A DNA stretch of 64,000 bases from contig NZ_JSZO01000001.1 of NCBI RefSeq assembly GCF_000801955.1, forward strand, positions 124,001-188,000. Direction: 5' to 3'. This DNA comes from Ralstonia sp. A12 (lineage in GTDB: Bacteria; Pseudomonadota; Gammaproteobacteria; Burkholderiales; Burkholderiaceae). This document shows, one piece after another, positions 1-8,453 of the stretch. Within the stretch, counting starts at the first letter, position 1; each line of letters opens with the position of its first letter. The notes beneath the pieces were generated by a model, which saw only the letters and a program-made list of their open reading frames with translations, had not been told where the DNA came from and did no database searches. A program made the translations under genes and the position numbers.

Positions 1-1084
1 CGAACAACGGTGCGAACAGGCTGGCCCCGATACTCCACGCGCCTGCCTGAGCGCCAAACAGGTCGGCGCTGCGGTTGCCCATGCGCGCGTAGTCTGCGCT
101 GAGGGTAAGGCTTGGCAGCATCGCGGCCGTTGCGACGCCGACATCCGCGGTGGCTTGATGCAAACGCGCTTGGGCGGCCAGGACATCCGGCCGCTGCCGC
201 ACTAGCTCGGAAGGGACAAGGCTGGGCAAATCGGCCGGCAGCCCAAGGCTGCTGAGGCCAACATTCTTCGTCTCGGCCTGCGCCGGAAAGCGCCCCATCA
301 GCACGGCCTCCAGGTGCGCTGCCTGGTCGCGCTTCTGCTCCAGCGGTGGTAGCGAAGCTTCCAGCGCGGCCAACTGAGTGATCAGGCTGAGTTCGCTGGA
401 ATGCGCCATCACCCCGGCGTCAACCTGGGCGTGCGCGATGTCGACCTGTTCGTGCACCACCGCAATCAAGCTGCGGGTCGTGTCGATCTGCGCGGTATAG
501 GCCGCGCGCGCGATCACGGCGTTGACGAGGTTGCCGGTCAAGGTGAGGTACGCAGCGGCAACCGCATAGCGCTGGCCTTCTGCCTGGGCGGCCAAGGATT
601 CAACCGTGCGCCGGCTGCCACCAAAAATGTCGAGCGCGTAGCTGATCGAGGGCCCGAGCGTCCACAACGTGAAAAGACTCGGCGCCCCCATCTGGCCAAG
701 CCTTGCAGGCACGACAGCCTGGCGCGACACATCGGCCGAGGCCGTCACCTGTGGGTAGAACACGCCGGCGCCAGCCCGCAGCAGGTCTTGCGCCGCGCGC
801 AAATTGGCCTCGGCCTGTTGCAGCGTGGGGTTGGCCGTGATGGCCGACTCCATGACGTTGTCCAGCGTCGGGCTGCCAAACGCATGCCACCAATTGGAGG
901 ATACGGGTGCAGCAGTAAATTTCTGGGCAACGCCGTCCACCAGGATGGACCCGGCAGGATCACCGTCATGGAGATAGCGGTCAACGTTTGGCGCGGCGGG
1001 TTCCCGGAAGTCCGGCCCCACGGCACAGCCCCCGGCGGCCAGCACGATCGCAGCCAAACACGCTGCCCGGCACACGGCCTTCAT
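1..1084 (-). CDS. NodT-family outer-membrane efflux lipoprotein (partial, C-terminus off window)
   Basis: About 361 N-terminal codons are present and the frame runs off the left edge. The ATG at 1084 opens a lipoprotein signal peptide ending in an AAGGC lipobox (Cys20), followed by AVGPDF, the usual start of NodT-type outer-membrane factors. The rest is rich in the alternating helical repeats of the TolC/OEP fold (for example LRAAQDLLRAGAGVFYP and YLTLTGNLVNAVIARAAY). It should form the outer-membrane channel of a tripartite pump. Its start codon overlaps the stop of the upstream HlyD gene (ATGA), so it is the last visible gene of the permease-ATPase-adaptor-channel operon. The substrate cannot be read from the sequence. 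Confidence 0.9.
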   Translation of the reverse strand, partial: MKAVCRAACLAAIVLAAGGCAVGPDFREPAAPNVDRYLHDGDPAGSILVDGVAQKFTAAPVSSNWWHAFGSPTLDNVMESAITANPTLQQAEANLRAAQDLLRAGAGVFYPQVTASADVSRQAVVPARLGQMGAPSLFTLWTLGPSISYALDIFGGSRRTVESLAAQAEGQRYAVAAAYLTLTGNLVNAVIARAAYTAQIDTTRSLIAVVHEQVDIAHAQVDAGVMAHSSELSLITQLAALEASLPPLEQKRDQAAHLEAVLMGRFPAQAETKNVGLSSLGLPADLPSLVPSELVRQRPDVLAAQARLHQATADVGVATAAMLPSLTLSADYARMGNRSADLFGAQAGAWSIGASLFAPLF

Positions 1085-2169
1085 CACGAGGCTCCCTGCA
1101 GGTAGACGTCGACCAGTTGCCCCGGATAGACCGTGAGCTTGTCCGGCTGTTTGAACCGGAAGAGCAAGGGCAGCACGCGCACATCCACCCGCTCCGAGCG
1201 CTGATCGGAAAGCTCCACCTTGGGCGAGACATAGGGTTGTACCCGCACGAACTCCAGTGGCACGCTCACATTGGTACCCCGGAAGAACATGCGCGCCTGC
1301 ACCGTGCTGGACGGCAGGCGGTGCACCAGGATTTCGTCCACGTACACGCGCACCGCCAACTTGCTCTGGCCTGAGCTCATCATGACCAGCGGGACATAGC
1401 CCCGCGTATAGGCGTCATACGTGCCTTGCGGCGACACATAGGCCCCGGGCGAGGTATTGATCGACATCACGATGCCATCCGTCGGCGCACGCACGGTGTA
1501 TTTGTTGAGCAAAGCGCTGGCCGCGGCCGCGCCTTTCAGCAACGCGTCGCGCTGCTTCTGCAGGGTGCGGATGTCGTAGCTCCATGCGCCCGCTCGCGTG
1601 AGTTCATACTGGCGCTGTGCGACGGTCAGATTGCCATGGGCCACGCGTACGGCATTGGCGGCATTGTCCATCGCATCACGGCTGACGGCCTTTGGGTTGA
1701 GGCGAGCGGCCGCCTCGAGCTTGTCCAGTTGGTCCTGCACCGTGCGCAGGCTTGCATCCGCCGCTGTCACCTGCGCGCGCGTGACTTCCAGCGTCTCTTT
1801 GCGCGGCTGCGCCAGCAGCGCGTTCAACTGCGCGTCAACGGAGTCCGCCTGCGACTGCTGTTGCGCCGTCAGGGCACGCTGCACAGAATCTTCGATCTGG
1901 ATCAGTGCATCGCCCTGCTTCACCGCCTGCCCCTCCTGGACAAGAATGCGCGCGACGGTGCCTGAGACCTCGGAATACAAGTTCAGATTGGCGCCACTGG
2001 ATTGATCGCTTTCGATGATCCCGTTGGCGTAGATGCCCGTTGCATACGGATTCGCGGCCGCCTGAAAAACGGGCGGCAGCGGCGGGCTCTGCCGCGCGTA
2101 GTAGATGGCAGCTCCGAGCCCGGCCAGCAGGCCGATTACCGAGAGCATCAATAGCCAGCGGATCTTCAT
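1084..2169 (-). CDS. HlyD-family periplasmic adaptor (DevB-like membrane fusion protein)
   Basis: A 361-residue protein with one N-terminal membrane anchor (about residues 5-25). A biotinyl-lipoyl-like half follows (EVSGTVARILVQEGQAVKQGD, about 67-87), then a long alpha-helical hairpin (about 90-210), the second lipoyl half (YTVRAPTDGIVMSINTSPG) and a beta-barrel C-terminus. This is the standard layout of adaptors that bridge an inner-membrane transporter and an outer-membrane channel. It overlaps the ATPase gene upstream (2166-2169) and the NodT gene downstream by ATGA junctions, which indicates translational coupling. The combination of a separate ATPase, a separate FtsX-like permease and an HlyD adaptor resembles DevBCA exporters more than fused MacB pumps. 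Confidence 0.9.
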   Translation of the reverse strand: MKIRWLLMLSVIGLLAGLGAAIYYARQSPPLPPVFQAAANPYATGIYANGIIESDQSSGANLNLYSEVSGTVARILVQEGQAVKQGDALIQIEDSVQRALTAQQQSQADSVDAQLNALLAQPRKETLEVTRAQVTAADASLRTVQDQLDKLEAAARLNPKAVSRDAMDNAANAVRVAHGNLTVAQRQYELTRAGAWSYDIRTLQKQRDALLKGAAAASALLNKYTVRAPTDGIVMSINTSPGAYVSPQGTYDAYTRGYVPLVMMSSGQSKLAVRVYVDEILVHRLPSSTVQARMFFRGTNVSVPLEFVRVQPYVSPKVELSDQRSERVDVRVLPLLFRFKQPDKLTVYPGQLVDVYLQGAS

Positions 2170-2879
2170 CGCGCGTCTCCCGATTCCGCATCTCCGCGTT
2201 CGATACGGCTCAGGTGGCCGTCCTCCATGTCCAGGATGCGGCTGGCCATATCCAGAATGCGTGCATCGTGCGTCACGATCACGATGCAGCGGTGCTCGTT
2301 CAGAATCTCCGTCTTGACGAACTGCATGATCGAACGGCCGGTATCGCCATCGAGCGATGCCGTCGGCTCATCCAGGATCAGGATGTCTGGCTGGGTGACG
2401 ATGGCCCGTGCAATGGCCACCCGCTGCTGCTCCCCGCCGCTTAACTTGACCGGCGGCAATTGAGCACGGTTCTTCAGGCCAACCACCTCCAGGTAGTGCA
2501 TGGCACGCTCCAGTGCCTCATCCCAGTCGACGCGTCTAAGAATGAGCGGAATGGCAACGTTCTCCAGCGTGGTCAAGCGCGGAAACAGGTGGTAGTCCTG
2601 GAACACGAAGCCGATCTTGGCGAGGCGGAAATCCGCCAGGGCATCGGCCCCGAGGCTCCAGATATCGACACCGTCGACCACGGCATGGCCGCCGTCCGGG
2701 CGCAGGATGCCGGAGATCACGCTCAGCAGCGTGGTCTTGCCGCTGCCCGACGGCCCGACGATGAACAGCACTTCGTTGAAGTAGGCCTCGAAGCTGACCT
2801 GCTGCAGCGCACGCGTGCGCGCCTCACCTTCGCCAAACCATTTGTCGAGCGCCTGTGCGGCAATGGCGACGTTGGCCAC
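2166..2879 (-). CDS. ABC transporter ATP-binding protein (LolD/DevA/MacB-like)
   Basis: A 237-residue nucleotide-binding subunit. It has Walker A GPSGSGKTT at residues 42-50, a Q-loop (VFQDYHLFPRL), the signature LSGGEQQRVAIARA near 145-158, Walker B ILILDEPTASLDG and the switch histidine in VIVTHD. The sequence belongs to the family that powers FtsX-like permeases and pulls substrates from the periplasm rather than across the inner membrane. It begins 2 nt after the permease stop and overlaps the adaptor gene. The substrate is unknown; lipid, peptide or xenobiotic export are all possible. Confidence 0.95.
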   Translation of the reverse strand: MANVAIAAQALDKWFGEGEARTRALQQVSFEAYFNEVLFIVGPSGSGKTTLLSVISGILRPDGGHAVVDGVDIWSLGADALADFRLAKIGFVFQDYHLFPRLTTLENVAIPLILRRVDWDEALERAMHYLEVVGLKNRAQLPPVKLSGGEQQRVAIARAIVTQPDILILDEPTASLDGDTGRSIMQFVKTEILNEHRCIVIVTHDARILDMASRILDMEDGHLSRIERGDAESGDAR

Positions 2880-2881
2880 GA

Positions 2882-4018
2882 TTACCCCCGGAAGATGTCA
2901 AAGGGCTCGATGCGCAGCACTTTGCGTACACCGATATAGCCCGAGATGGCGGCGATGACGATCACCATGGCCAGGGCGAGCACGAGGTTCGCGAAGGTGA
3001 TCATGGCCGCGTAGTCCGGAATGCGAAGCCGCGCCAGCGCAATGGATGCCGCGCATAAGCCGATCCCGAGCCCATAGCCCACCAGTGCTACGAAGGTGGC
3101 CTGAAACACGATCATCATGACCAGTTCATGCCCCTTGGCCCCAATGGCCTTGAGCGCACCAAACCGTTCGAGGTTTTCCAGGATGAAGGTGTAGAAGGTC
3201 TGCCCCGAGATCGACAGCCCCACGATGAAGCTGATCACCGTCATCAACAGGATATTGGTGCCCAACCCCGTCTGGTACGTGTAGAAGTGCGAGATGCGGC
3301 CGATGAACTCTTCCTTGGTCAGGGCGCGATACCCGAGCCGGTCAACCGCATGTTCAATGGCGGCAACATCGGCTTCGCTCTTGGGTTCGATCAGGATGTA
3401 CGACATCGTGTAGCGCGTACTCGGCAGGTACTGCAAGGCGCGGCTGTACGTGGTGTACAGCGTGGGGACGCCAAACAGTCCACTGCTGACAACCTCCCCT
3501 ACCCCCACGATCACGCCGCGGTGGTCATTGATCTCGAACTCCGAGCCGATATGCGGGTTCTCAAGTTTGCCGAACTCGGCATCCTGAATGACGATGAAAC
3601 CGTTCTCGCCGTAGATATCCTCGATGCGACCGTTGAGCATGCGCGGTCGCCCAAACAGAGTGGTGTCGTCGATGCCGACCACGGTCACGGGTTGATACGT
3701 TCCGCTGGTCAGGCGCACGAGCGCCCCACCCGAATACAGCGGCACGGCAAACTTCACGCCATCAATGCTGCGCACCGCATCCAGCACGTAGTCCGGCATG
3801 CCGATGGTGTTGGCCACCGTATTGACAGCCGGGTCCATGACCCACATGCGCGCGCCGATGTTGTACACAGCGGACGACGACCGGTTGAGGACCCCAGCAA
3901 ATAGCGAGGTCATCTCGATCATCAGAAACACGGCAAAGGTGATGCCCACCAACAAGCCGCTCAGCTTGGCCTTGTCATTGACCAAGAGCTTGTAGGCGAG
4001 TTTGAGAATGGCTGGCAC
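2882..4018 (-). CDS. ABC transporter permease, FtsX/DevC-like
   Basis: An inner-membrane permease with one N-terminal membrane helix (LSGLLVGITFAVFLMIEM), a periplasmic domain of roughly 220 residues, and three C-terminal helices typical of the FtsX fold, ending LRIEPFDIFRG. I prefer the GTG at 4018 (protein VPAILKLAYKLLVND) because a G-rich stretch (GGGGGGG) lies just upstream on the coding strand; an in-frame TTG at 4048 would add ten poorly conserved residues. It is the first gene of a four-gene efflux operon. A weak FNR-like site lies about 140 bp upstream. Confidence 0.85.
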   Translation of the reverse strand: MPAILKLAYKLLVNDKAKLSGLLVGITFAVFLMIEMTSLFAGVLNRSSSAVYNIGARMWVMDPAVNTVANTIGMPDYVLDAVRSIDGVKFAVPLYSGGALVRLTSGTYQPVTVVGIDDTTLFGRPRMLNGRIEDIYGENGFIVIQDAEFGKLENPHIGSEFEINDHRGVIVGVGEVVSSGLFGVPTLYTTYSRALQYLPSTRYTMSYILIEPKSEADVAAIEHAVDRLGYRALTKEEFIGRISHFYTYQTGLGTNILLMTVISFIVGLSISGQTFYTFILENLERFGALKAIGAKGHELVMMIVFQATFVALVGYGLGIGLCAASIALARLRIPDYAAMITFANLVLALAMVIVIAAISGYIGVRKVLRIEPFDIFRG

Positions 4019-4155
4019 GTGCCCCCCCGAGGCGATGCACGGCGGCAAGTGTCAGGTCTCGGGGTAACGTTCGAACAGCCCAAAATGGGCCGCATGCCGA
4101 GCCATCAGAAGCCGGTGCTTGTGCCTCAACGATAGCGAGTCATGCGCCCAGGCAT

Positions 4156-4169
4156 TTGATATGCCGCAA
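4156..4169 (-). promoter_or_regulatory. Weak FNR-like half-palindrome ahead of the efflux operon
   Basis: The + strand reads TTGAT-ATGC-CGCAA. One half-site is perfect and the other differs at two positions from the ATCAA consensus. It lies about 140 bp before the permease start and about 30 bp to the left of the response-regulator stop. The stronger dyads in the neighbouring genes make it worth noting, but one matching half-site is thin evidence. Confidence 0.25.
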
Positions 4170-4197
4170 AGCGGGAGCGTGTCGTGCGGCGGCTGCG

Positions 4198-4845
4198 CTA
4201 CAGCGTGTCGTCGTCAGAAAACAGGCGATGACGTATCGCATAGCGCACGAGCGCGGCTTCGCTGGACACCTGCAGCTTGTCCATGAGCCGCATCTTGTAC
4301 GTGCTGATGGTCTTGGCGCTGACGCACAGGCTGGTGGCGATCTCGGTCAGCGGCTCTCCGCGCACGAGCCTGCGGTAGACCTCCATTTCTCGGTCAGATA
4401 AGCGCGTGTGTGCGGCCTCTTCGCTGGCCTCACCCAGGCTGTGTGCAAGCTTCTCGGCCATCGGCGGGCTGACATACGTGCCGCCGCGCGCCACCTTCTG
4501 CAGCGCCGTCACCAGTTCAGTCGCGGCGCTTTCCTTGGTCAGGTAAGCTGCCGCGCCGGCGCGGAAAGCGCGGGCCACATATTGCTCTTCCGCATGCATG
4601 GTCAACACCAGCACACGCACCGTCGGATGATCGTCGTGCAACTGGCGCAGCAATTCCAGGCCGCTGCGCCCCGGCATTGACAGGTCAAGCACAATCACCT
4701 GCGGCTGGTGCTCACGCACGAGCTGCAGTACCTGTGTGCCGTCGGACGCTTCGCACGCGACCTCGAAATCGCCGGCACGCTCCAGGATATGGCGCACACC
4801 GTCGCGCATCACGGCGTGATCGTCGGCAATCATCACGCGGATCAT
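4198..4845 (-). CDS. NarL/FixJ-type response regulator
   Basis: A 215-residue two-domain regulator. The receiver domain has the acidic pair D8-D9, the phosphoacceptor D54 in VIVLDLSMPG, T82 and K104. The C-terminal LuxR-type helix-turn-helix (LSDREMEVYRRLVRGEPLTEIATSL, then SAKTISTYKMRLMDKL) occupies about residues 148-205. It overlaps the histidine kinase gene by 4 nt (start ATG at 4845), so the two form a cognate pair made from one message. The signal and the target genes are not evident from sequence; the adjacent efflux operon, the FNR gene and its own promoter are candidates. Confidence 0.95.
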   Translation of the reverse strand: MIRVMIADDHAVMRDGVRHILERAGDFEVACEASDGTQVLQLVREHQPQVIVLDLSMPGRSGLELLRQLHDDHPTVRVLVLTMHAEEQYVARAFRAGAAAYLTKESAATELVTALQKVARGGTYVSPPMAEKLAHSLGEASEEAAHTRLSDREMEVYRRLVRGEPLTEIATSLCVSAKTISTYKMRLMDKLQVSSEAALVRYAIRHRLFSDDDTL

Positions 4846-6224
4846 GATCCGGCCTCCTCGCGCGCATCGTGGGTGATGGGAAAACGCACACTCAAGCGAA
4901 AACCGCTGTCGGGCGCATGCACAATCGTGGCTTGACCACCCAGCAGACGCGCACGTTCACGAATGCCCAGCAGCCCCAGCGGCTTGCGCTCACCGGGGGC
5001 GGGTGGCGCACCGCTCCAGCCACGGCCATTATCTTGAATCGACAACTCAAGCATGTCGCCAGCCTGGCCGAACGCAATCTCAACACGGGTGGCATCGGCG
5101 TGGCGCACCACGTTGTTGAGCGCCTCCTGCACGATCCGGAAAACAGAAATCGCCGCGCGCTCCTGCATCGGTATCTCCTGAGCGTGCACATTGACGATCA
5201 GCCCAAAGCGCTGGCGGAAGGTCTTGGCAATCCAGTCGATGGCGGGTACCAGCCCGAGCTCATCGAGCAGCGGTGGCCGAAGATCCGCTGAAATCTGTCG
5301 CACTGCCGCAATGGTCTCGTCAATCACGCGTTGCATGGCCTCCGTTTGGGCAACCAATGCCTGGGCACCCTCCGCTGCCTGCAGATCTGCCGCCAGCAGC
5401 GAGATATCCATCTTGAGCGCGCTCAGGCGCTGACCCAGATCGTCATGCAGCTCACGGGCGATCCGATGCCGCTCTTCCTCGCGCGTCGCCAGAATGCTAT
5501 CCGACAGATGCTGCAACTCTTCCTGCGAGCGCCGCAATGCTGCTTCCGCCCGCACCCGCTCGGTGGTGTCACGCAGCATCACGGTGAAGAGCTTGCCGCC
5601 GTTGACCTCGATCTGCGAGATGGACGCTTCAATCGGAAATTCGCGGCCATCCGCATGCAGCGCGAACAACGGGCGCTGCTTGCCCATCTGGCGCTCCGAT
5701 ACACCGGTCACCCCAAAGCGCCGTACATGTGCCTCGTGTGCACCGCGAAACCGCTCGGGCATGAAGTCAGACAGCGGGCGGCCGATGGCGTGTTTGGCCG
5801 GGCATCCAAACAAGGTTTCCGCCATGGGATTGAATAGAACAACGCGCTGGGCATCGTCCACGGAAATAATCGCCTCCATGGAGGAGCGGATGATGCCCGC
5901 CAACCGAGCCTCGCTCTTCTCCAGGTCGGTCAGATCCTTCGCCACCGCCGCACGCAGCATGCGAAGCCGCAGCCAGTAAAAGACCAGCGCCAGGACCGCT
6001 CCCATGCTCGCCAGGGCAAGCAGCACGAACGGTGCATCCCGAGCCTGAAGCGCCACGGCAAGCCACGTGACCGACGCAGCCAGCAACAGAATGGCCAACC
6101 CGCCCGCCGCCAACTCGGCCGGTGTGGAACGCGATAACAGCAGGCGCCTGCGCGACGCCTTCGAGGAATGCCTGTCTTGTTCCGCCACGAACGCCACCAG
6201 GAGGGCTGAGATGGACACAAACAT
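4842..6224 (-). CDS. PAS-containing sensor histidine kinase (HisKA_3 type)
   Basis: A 460-residue membrane kinase. Two N-terminal membrane helices (about residues 40-60 and 65-90) are followed by a PAS domain (about 105-225), an H-box with the phosphorylated histidine in ARELHDDLGQ (H260), and a C-terminal HATPase domain with the N-box EALNNVVRHAD and G-box motifs DNGRGW and GLLGIRER. HisKA_3 kinases pair with NarL-type regulators, which matches the downstream gene. No haem- or flavin-binding residue in the PAS domain can be asserted from sequence alone. The gene is divergent from the FNR gene, and two palindromes lie in the shared 256-bp intergenic region. Confidence 0.93.
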   Translation of the reverse strand: MFVSISALLVAFVAEQDRHSSKASRRRLLLSRSTPAELAAGGLAILLLAASVTWLAVALQARDAPFVLLALASMGAVLALVFYWLRLRMLRAAVAKDLTDLEKSEARLAGIIRSSMEAIISVDDAQRVVLFNPMAETLFGCPAKHAIGRPLSDFMPERFRGAHEAHVRRFGVTGVSERQMGKQRPLFALHADGREFPIEASISQIEVNGGKLFTVMLRDTTERVRAEAALRRSQEELQHLSDSILATREEERHRIARELHDDLGQRLSALKMDISLLAADLQAAEGAQALVAQTEAMQRVIDETIAAVRQISADLRPPLLDELGLVPAIDWIAKTFRQRFGLIVNVHAQEIPMQERAAISVFRIVQEALNNVVRHADATRVEIAFGQAGDMLELSIQDNGRGWSGAPPAPGERKPLGLLGIRERARLLGGQATIVHAPDSGFRLSVRFPITHDAREEAGS

Positions 6225-6260
6225 AGCCCATTCCGGCGGCTGGAGATACTAGCCGTGTGA

Positions 6261-6274
6261 TTGAGGCGCCTCAG
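6261..6274. promoter_or_regulatory. 14-bp palindrome TTGAGGCGCCTCAG
   Basis: This near-perfect dyad has the spacing of an FNR box (TTGAN-N4-NTCAA), but the inner bases are G and C instead of T and A and the last base is G. It lies 37 bp upstream of the sensor kinase start and about 205 bp upstream of the FNR start. It could be a divergent FNR-family site or an unrelated operator. Confidence 0.35.
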
Positions 6275-6290
6275 GAAAAACCGTCGTGGC

Positions 6291-6308
6291 TGTCAGGGAT
6301 TCCTGACA
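6291..6308. promoter_or_regulatory. 18-bp inverted repeat TGTCAGG-N4-CCTGACA
   Basis: The seven-base arms are perfectly complementary with a four-base spacer (GATT). It lies 67 bp upstream of the sensor kinase and 172 bp upstream of the FNR gene, between the two divergent starts. The arm length and dyad symmetry suit a dimeric regulator, and the NarL-type regulator next door is an obvious candidate. No family consensus that I know matches it exactly. Confidence 0.45.
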
Positions 6309-6480
6309 GTGCTACGGCATAACCGGACGCACATCTCAGCGCCGCCTGATTTCGCGCAAACGCGCCACCTCCGATACTGAGCATACGGACACCGAACCAC
6401 GGCTGCATGCGGTGACCGATCCCGCCGCCCCAGATCCAGTGCGGGAGCCACAGACAACGCATGCTCTTTCGGAGACCTTC

Positions 6481-7281
6481 ATGATTCAGAGCACACTCAA
6501 AGCCCCAACATCTGCCGACGTGGTCCACCCCATGCCCGTGCGTCAACTCACGCTGGTCCGCGATGCAACCCAGGGCTGCCAAACAGCGAGCCCGGCGCTG
6601 AGCACCCAGTGCGGCAACTGCATGATGCATTGGGCCTGTATTACGGGGGCTGTGCCATCTACGCAACAGGAACGGCTGGATCGGATGGTGCATACCTGGC
6701 GCAAGGTCGGCAAGGGCGAATCGCTCTTCCGTGCCGGGGATACCTTTCATGCGCTGTATGCAATCCGTTCGGGCTCCTTCAAGACGGTGGTGTCGCACCC
6801 CAACGGCTCGAACCATGTCACGGGCTTCCAGTTGGCAGGGGAAACCCTTGGCCTTGACGGTATTGCGGCAGATCGCCACACGTGTGACGCGATCGCCCTG
6901 GAAGACAGCACCGTCTGCTCGATGCCCTTCCATTGCGTCGAAGACCTGTGCCAGGACATTCGCCCGCTGCAGCGCCGGCTTCACCAGTTGATGGCAGAAG
7001 AAATCGTGCGCGAGTCCGGGCTCATGCTGTTGCTGGCAGACCTGACTGCCGAGGCACGCGTGGCGACCTTCTTGCTGAACCTGTCCTCACGGATGCAAGA
7101 CCGGGGCTATTCGGGTTCCAGCTTTACGCTGCGCATGACACGTGAAGAGATCGGCAGCTATCTGGGTATGCAACTGGAAACAGTGAGCCGTGCACTGTCG
7201 AAGTTCCAGCGAGAAGGCTGGATCGCCGTGAACGGCAAGCAGATCGAGATTGCCAACAAGACTGCCCTCAGCGAGCTATAG
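6481..7281 (+). CDS. fnr: FNR/ANR-type oxygen-sensing transcriptional regulator
   Basis: A 267-residue Crp/Fnr protein. The N-terminal cysteines C44-x2-C47-x5-C53 and the internal C146 (TVCSMPF) match the four ligands of the oxygen-labile [4Fe-4S] cluster of FNR (C20, C23, C29 and C122 in E. coli). A cyclic-nucleotide-like beta barrel, a dimer helix and a helix-turn-helix follow; the recognition helix contains ETVSR, as in FNR, which predicts binding to TTGAT-N4-ATCAA. I use the ATG at 6481 because GGAG lies 7 nt before it; an upstream in-frame start at 6412 lacks support. Several matching dyads lie in the next 8 kb, so it probably controls this island under low oxygen. Confidence 0.95.
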   Translation: MIQSTLKAPTSADVVHPMPVRQLTLVRDATQGCQTASPALSTQCGNCMMHWACITGAVPSTQQERLDRMVHTWRKVGKGESLFRAGDTFHALYAIRSGSFKTVVSHPNGSNHVTGFQLAGETLGLDGIAADRHTCDAIALEDSTVCSMPFHCVEDLCQDIRPLQRRLHQLMAEEIVRESGLMLLLADLTAEARVATFLLNLSSRMQDRGYSGSSFTLRMTREEIGSYLGMQLETVSRALSKFQREGWIAVNGKQIEIANKTALSEL

Positions 7282-7321
7282 CACTTGAGTCATGCATACC
7301 CGTCGGAGCAAGAAAAGCGAA

Positions 7322-7345
7322 AACGCCGCCCAAATGGGCGGCGTT
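7322..7345. terminator. Bidirectional intrinsic terminator between the FNR and BON genes
   Basis: A perfect 10-bp stem AACGCCGCCC / GGGCGGCGTT with an AAAT loop, flanked by short A and T runs. It lies 40 nt after the FNR stop and 20 nt beyond the end of the convergent BON gene, so it can serve both. Confidence 0.8.
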
Positions 7346-7364
7346 CCTTATTCGTGCTTGGTGG

Positions 7365-8012
7365 TCATGGCGCCAGTTGCAGTTGGTCAATGACTTCCGT
7401 CACCCCAGGCGCCGACCATGCAGCCCCCTTGGCGGCATTACGCTCCGATGCAGAGTCGACGCGCCCGCTCAGCGTCACCGTCCCGCCGTGAACGGAGATC
7501 TGGATATGGTTGGCTTCACGCTCGGCATGCCGCTTGAGTGCAGCTCCGATCTGGTGGGCAATGTCAGCCGGCACCGCGCGTGCCTTGATCGTCAAGCGGT
7601 TGATCAATCCGGCCACGCCGCGCAGCGAGCCGACCGCATGTGCCGCCAGCTCACTCTGGTACGGCCAGTCCACCTCGCCCGAGAGGGTTACCCAGCCGTT
7701 CTCCACCAGAACCGCGATACGGCTGGAAGGCAGACTGGCGTGCCATTCCAGTGCCGATCGTGCCGCTTCAGCAACATCCGCATCCGTATGGGCGCCGGGC
7801 AAGCGCACCTCGACCTTCTGGACCACCCCGCGCACACCCGCAACCCGCTCGGCGGCGCGCTCGGCGGCGACTTTCTCCAGGTAGCTGTGCACGTGCCCGG
7901 TGAGTGTCACCACCCCGTGGTCGACCTCCACACCAATGCCCGCGGCATCCACCGCGGGCTCCCAAAGCAGCTCATCGTTGACGTCCTGCTTGATACCCAG
8001 ATCGCTTTTCAT
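7365..8012 (-). CDS. BON-domain protein (OsmY-like, three repeats)
   Basis: A 215-residue protein made of three BON repeats of about 65-70 residues, each with the pattern GVVTLTGHV / GWVTLSGEV / GTVTLSGRV. It starts MKSDLGIKQDVNDELLW with no signal peptide, so it is probably cytoplasmic, unlike periplasmic OsmY. BON domains are thought to bind phospholipids or hydrophobic ligands, and such proteins accompany universal stress proteins in stress-induced loci. AGAGGTGA precedes the ATG. It appears to be the last gene of the run of co-directional genes that starts at the stress protein at 11089. Confidence 0.88.
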   Translation of the reverse strand: MKSDLGIKQDVNDELLWEPAVDAAGIGVEVDHGVVTLTGHVHSYLEKVAAERAAERVAGVRGVVQKVEVRLPGAHTDADVAEAARSALEWHASLPSSRIAVLVENGWVTLSGEVDWPYQSELAAHAVGSLRGVAGLINRLTIKARAVPADIAHQIGAALKRHAEREANHIQISVHGGTVTLSGRVDSASERNAAKGAAWSAPGVTEVIDQLQLAP

Positions 8013-8044
8013 ACGTCACCTCTACTGTGCTCACACCGCCCTTG

Positions 8045-8407
8045 CTAGCCCCACCGGCGCTCGCGTGCTGCCTGACAGGTCAGGCAGCACTGCGCGGTCG
8101 GCTGGGCTTGCAGGCGCAAGAACGGAATCGCCTCGCCGCAATCCACGCAGATGCCATACCGATCATCCTGCATCCGTTCGCGTGCAGCCTCGATCTGCAC
8201 CAGTTCATTTCTGTAGTGCGCGAGCATGACGTCATTGGCCTGATCGCCCGCTTTCTGGTCCGCCAACTCTGCATACTCCGTCAGTTCCCCACGCGGCACC
8301 GGCTTGATTGCCGCATCGAGCGCAGCCAGCTGGCGCCGTGCACGCGTCTCCTGCTCATCCAACAACGCAACGAGCCGCTGCCATTGCGCCTCGGTAAAAC
8401 GGGTCAT
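8045..8407 (-). CDS. TraR/DksA-family zinc-finger protein
   Basis: A 120-residue protein with a coiled-coil N-terminal half (MTRFTEAQWQRLVALLDEQ) and a C-terminal C4 zinc finger CVDC-x17-CLTC. The family binds RNA polymerase in the secondary channel and changes promoter responses, often together with ppGpp. It is shorter than canonical DksA (about 150 residues) and closer to the short TraR/YbiI class. The acidic tip residues cannot be assigned with certainty. It lies inside the stress operon, 32 nt ahead of the BON gene, which would fit a transcriptional tuning role in hypoxic or stationary cells. Confidence 0.9.
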   Translation of the reverse strand: MTRFTEAQWQRLVALLDEQETRARRQLAALDAAIKPVPRGELTEYAELADQKAGDQANDVMLAHYRNELVQIEAARERMQDDRYGICVDCGEAIPFLRLQAQPTAQCCLTCQAARERRWG

Positions 8408-8453
8408 ACCCAGGCTCCTGCGATTGATCGGGTGTGAAGTGGGTGCGCGAGGT

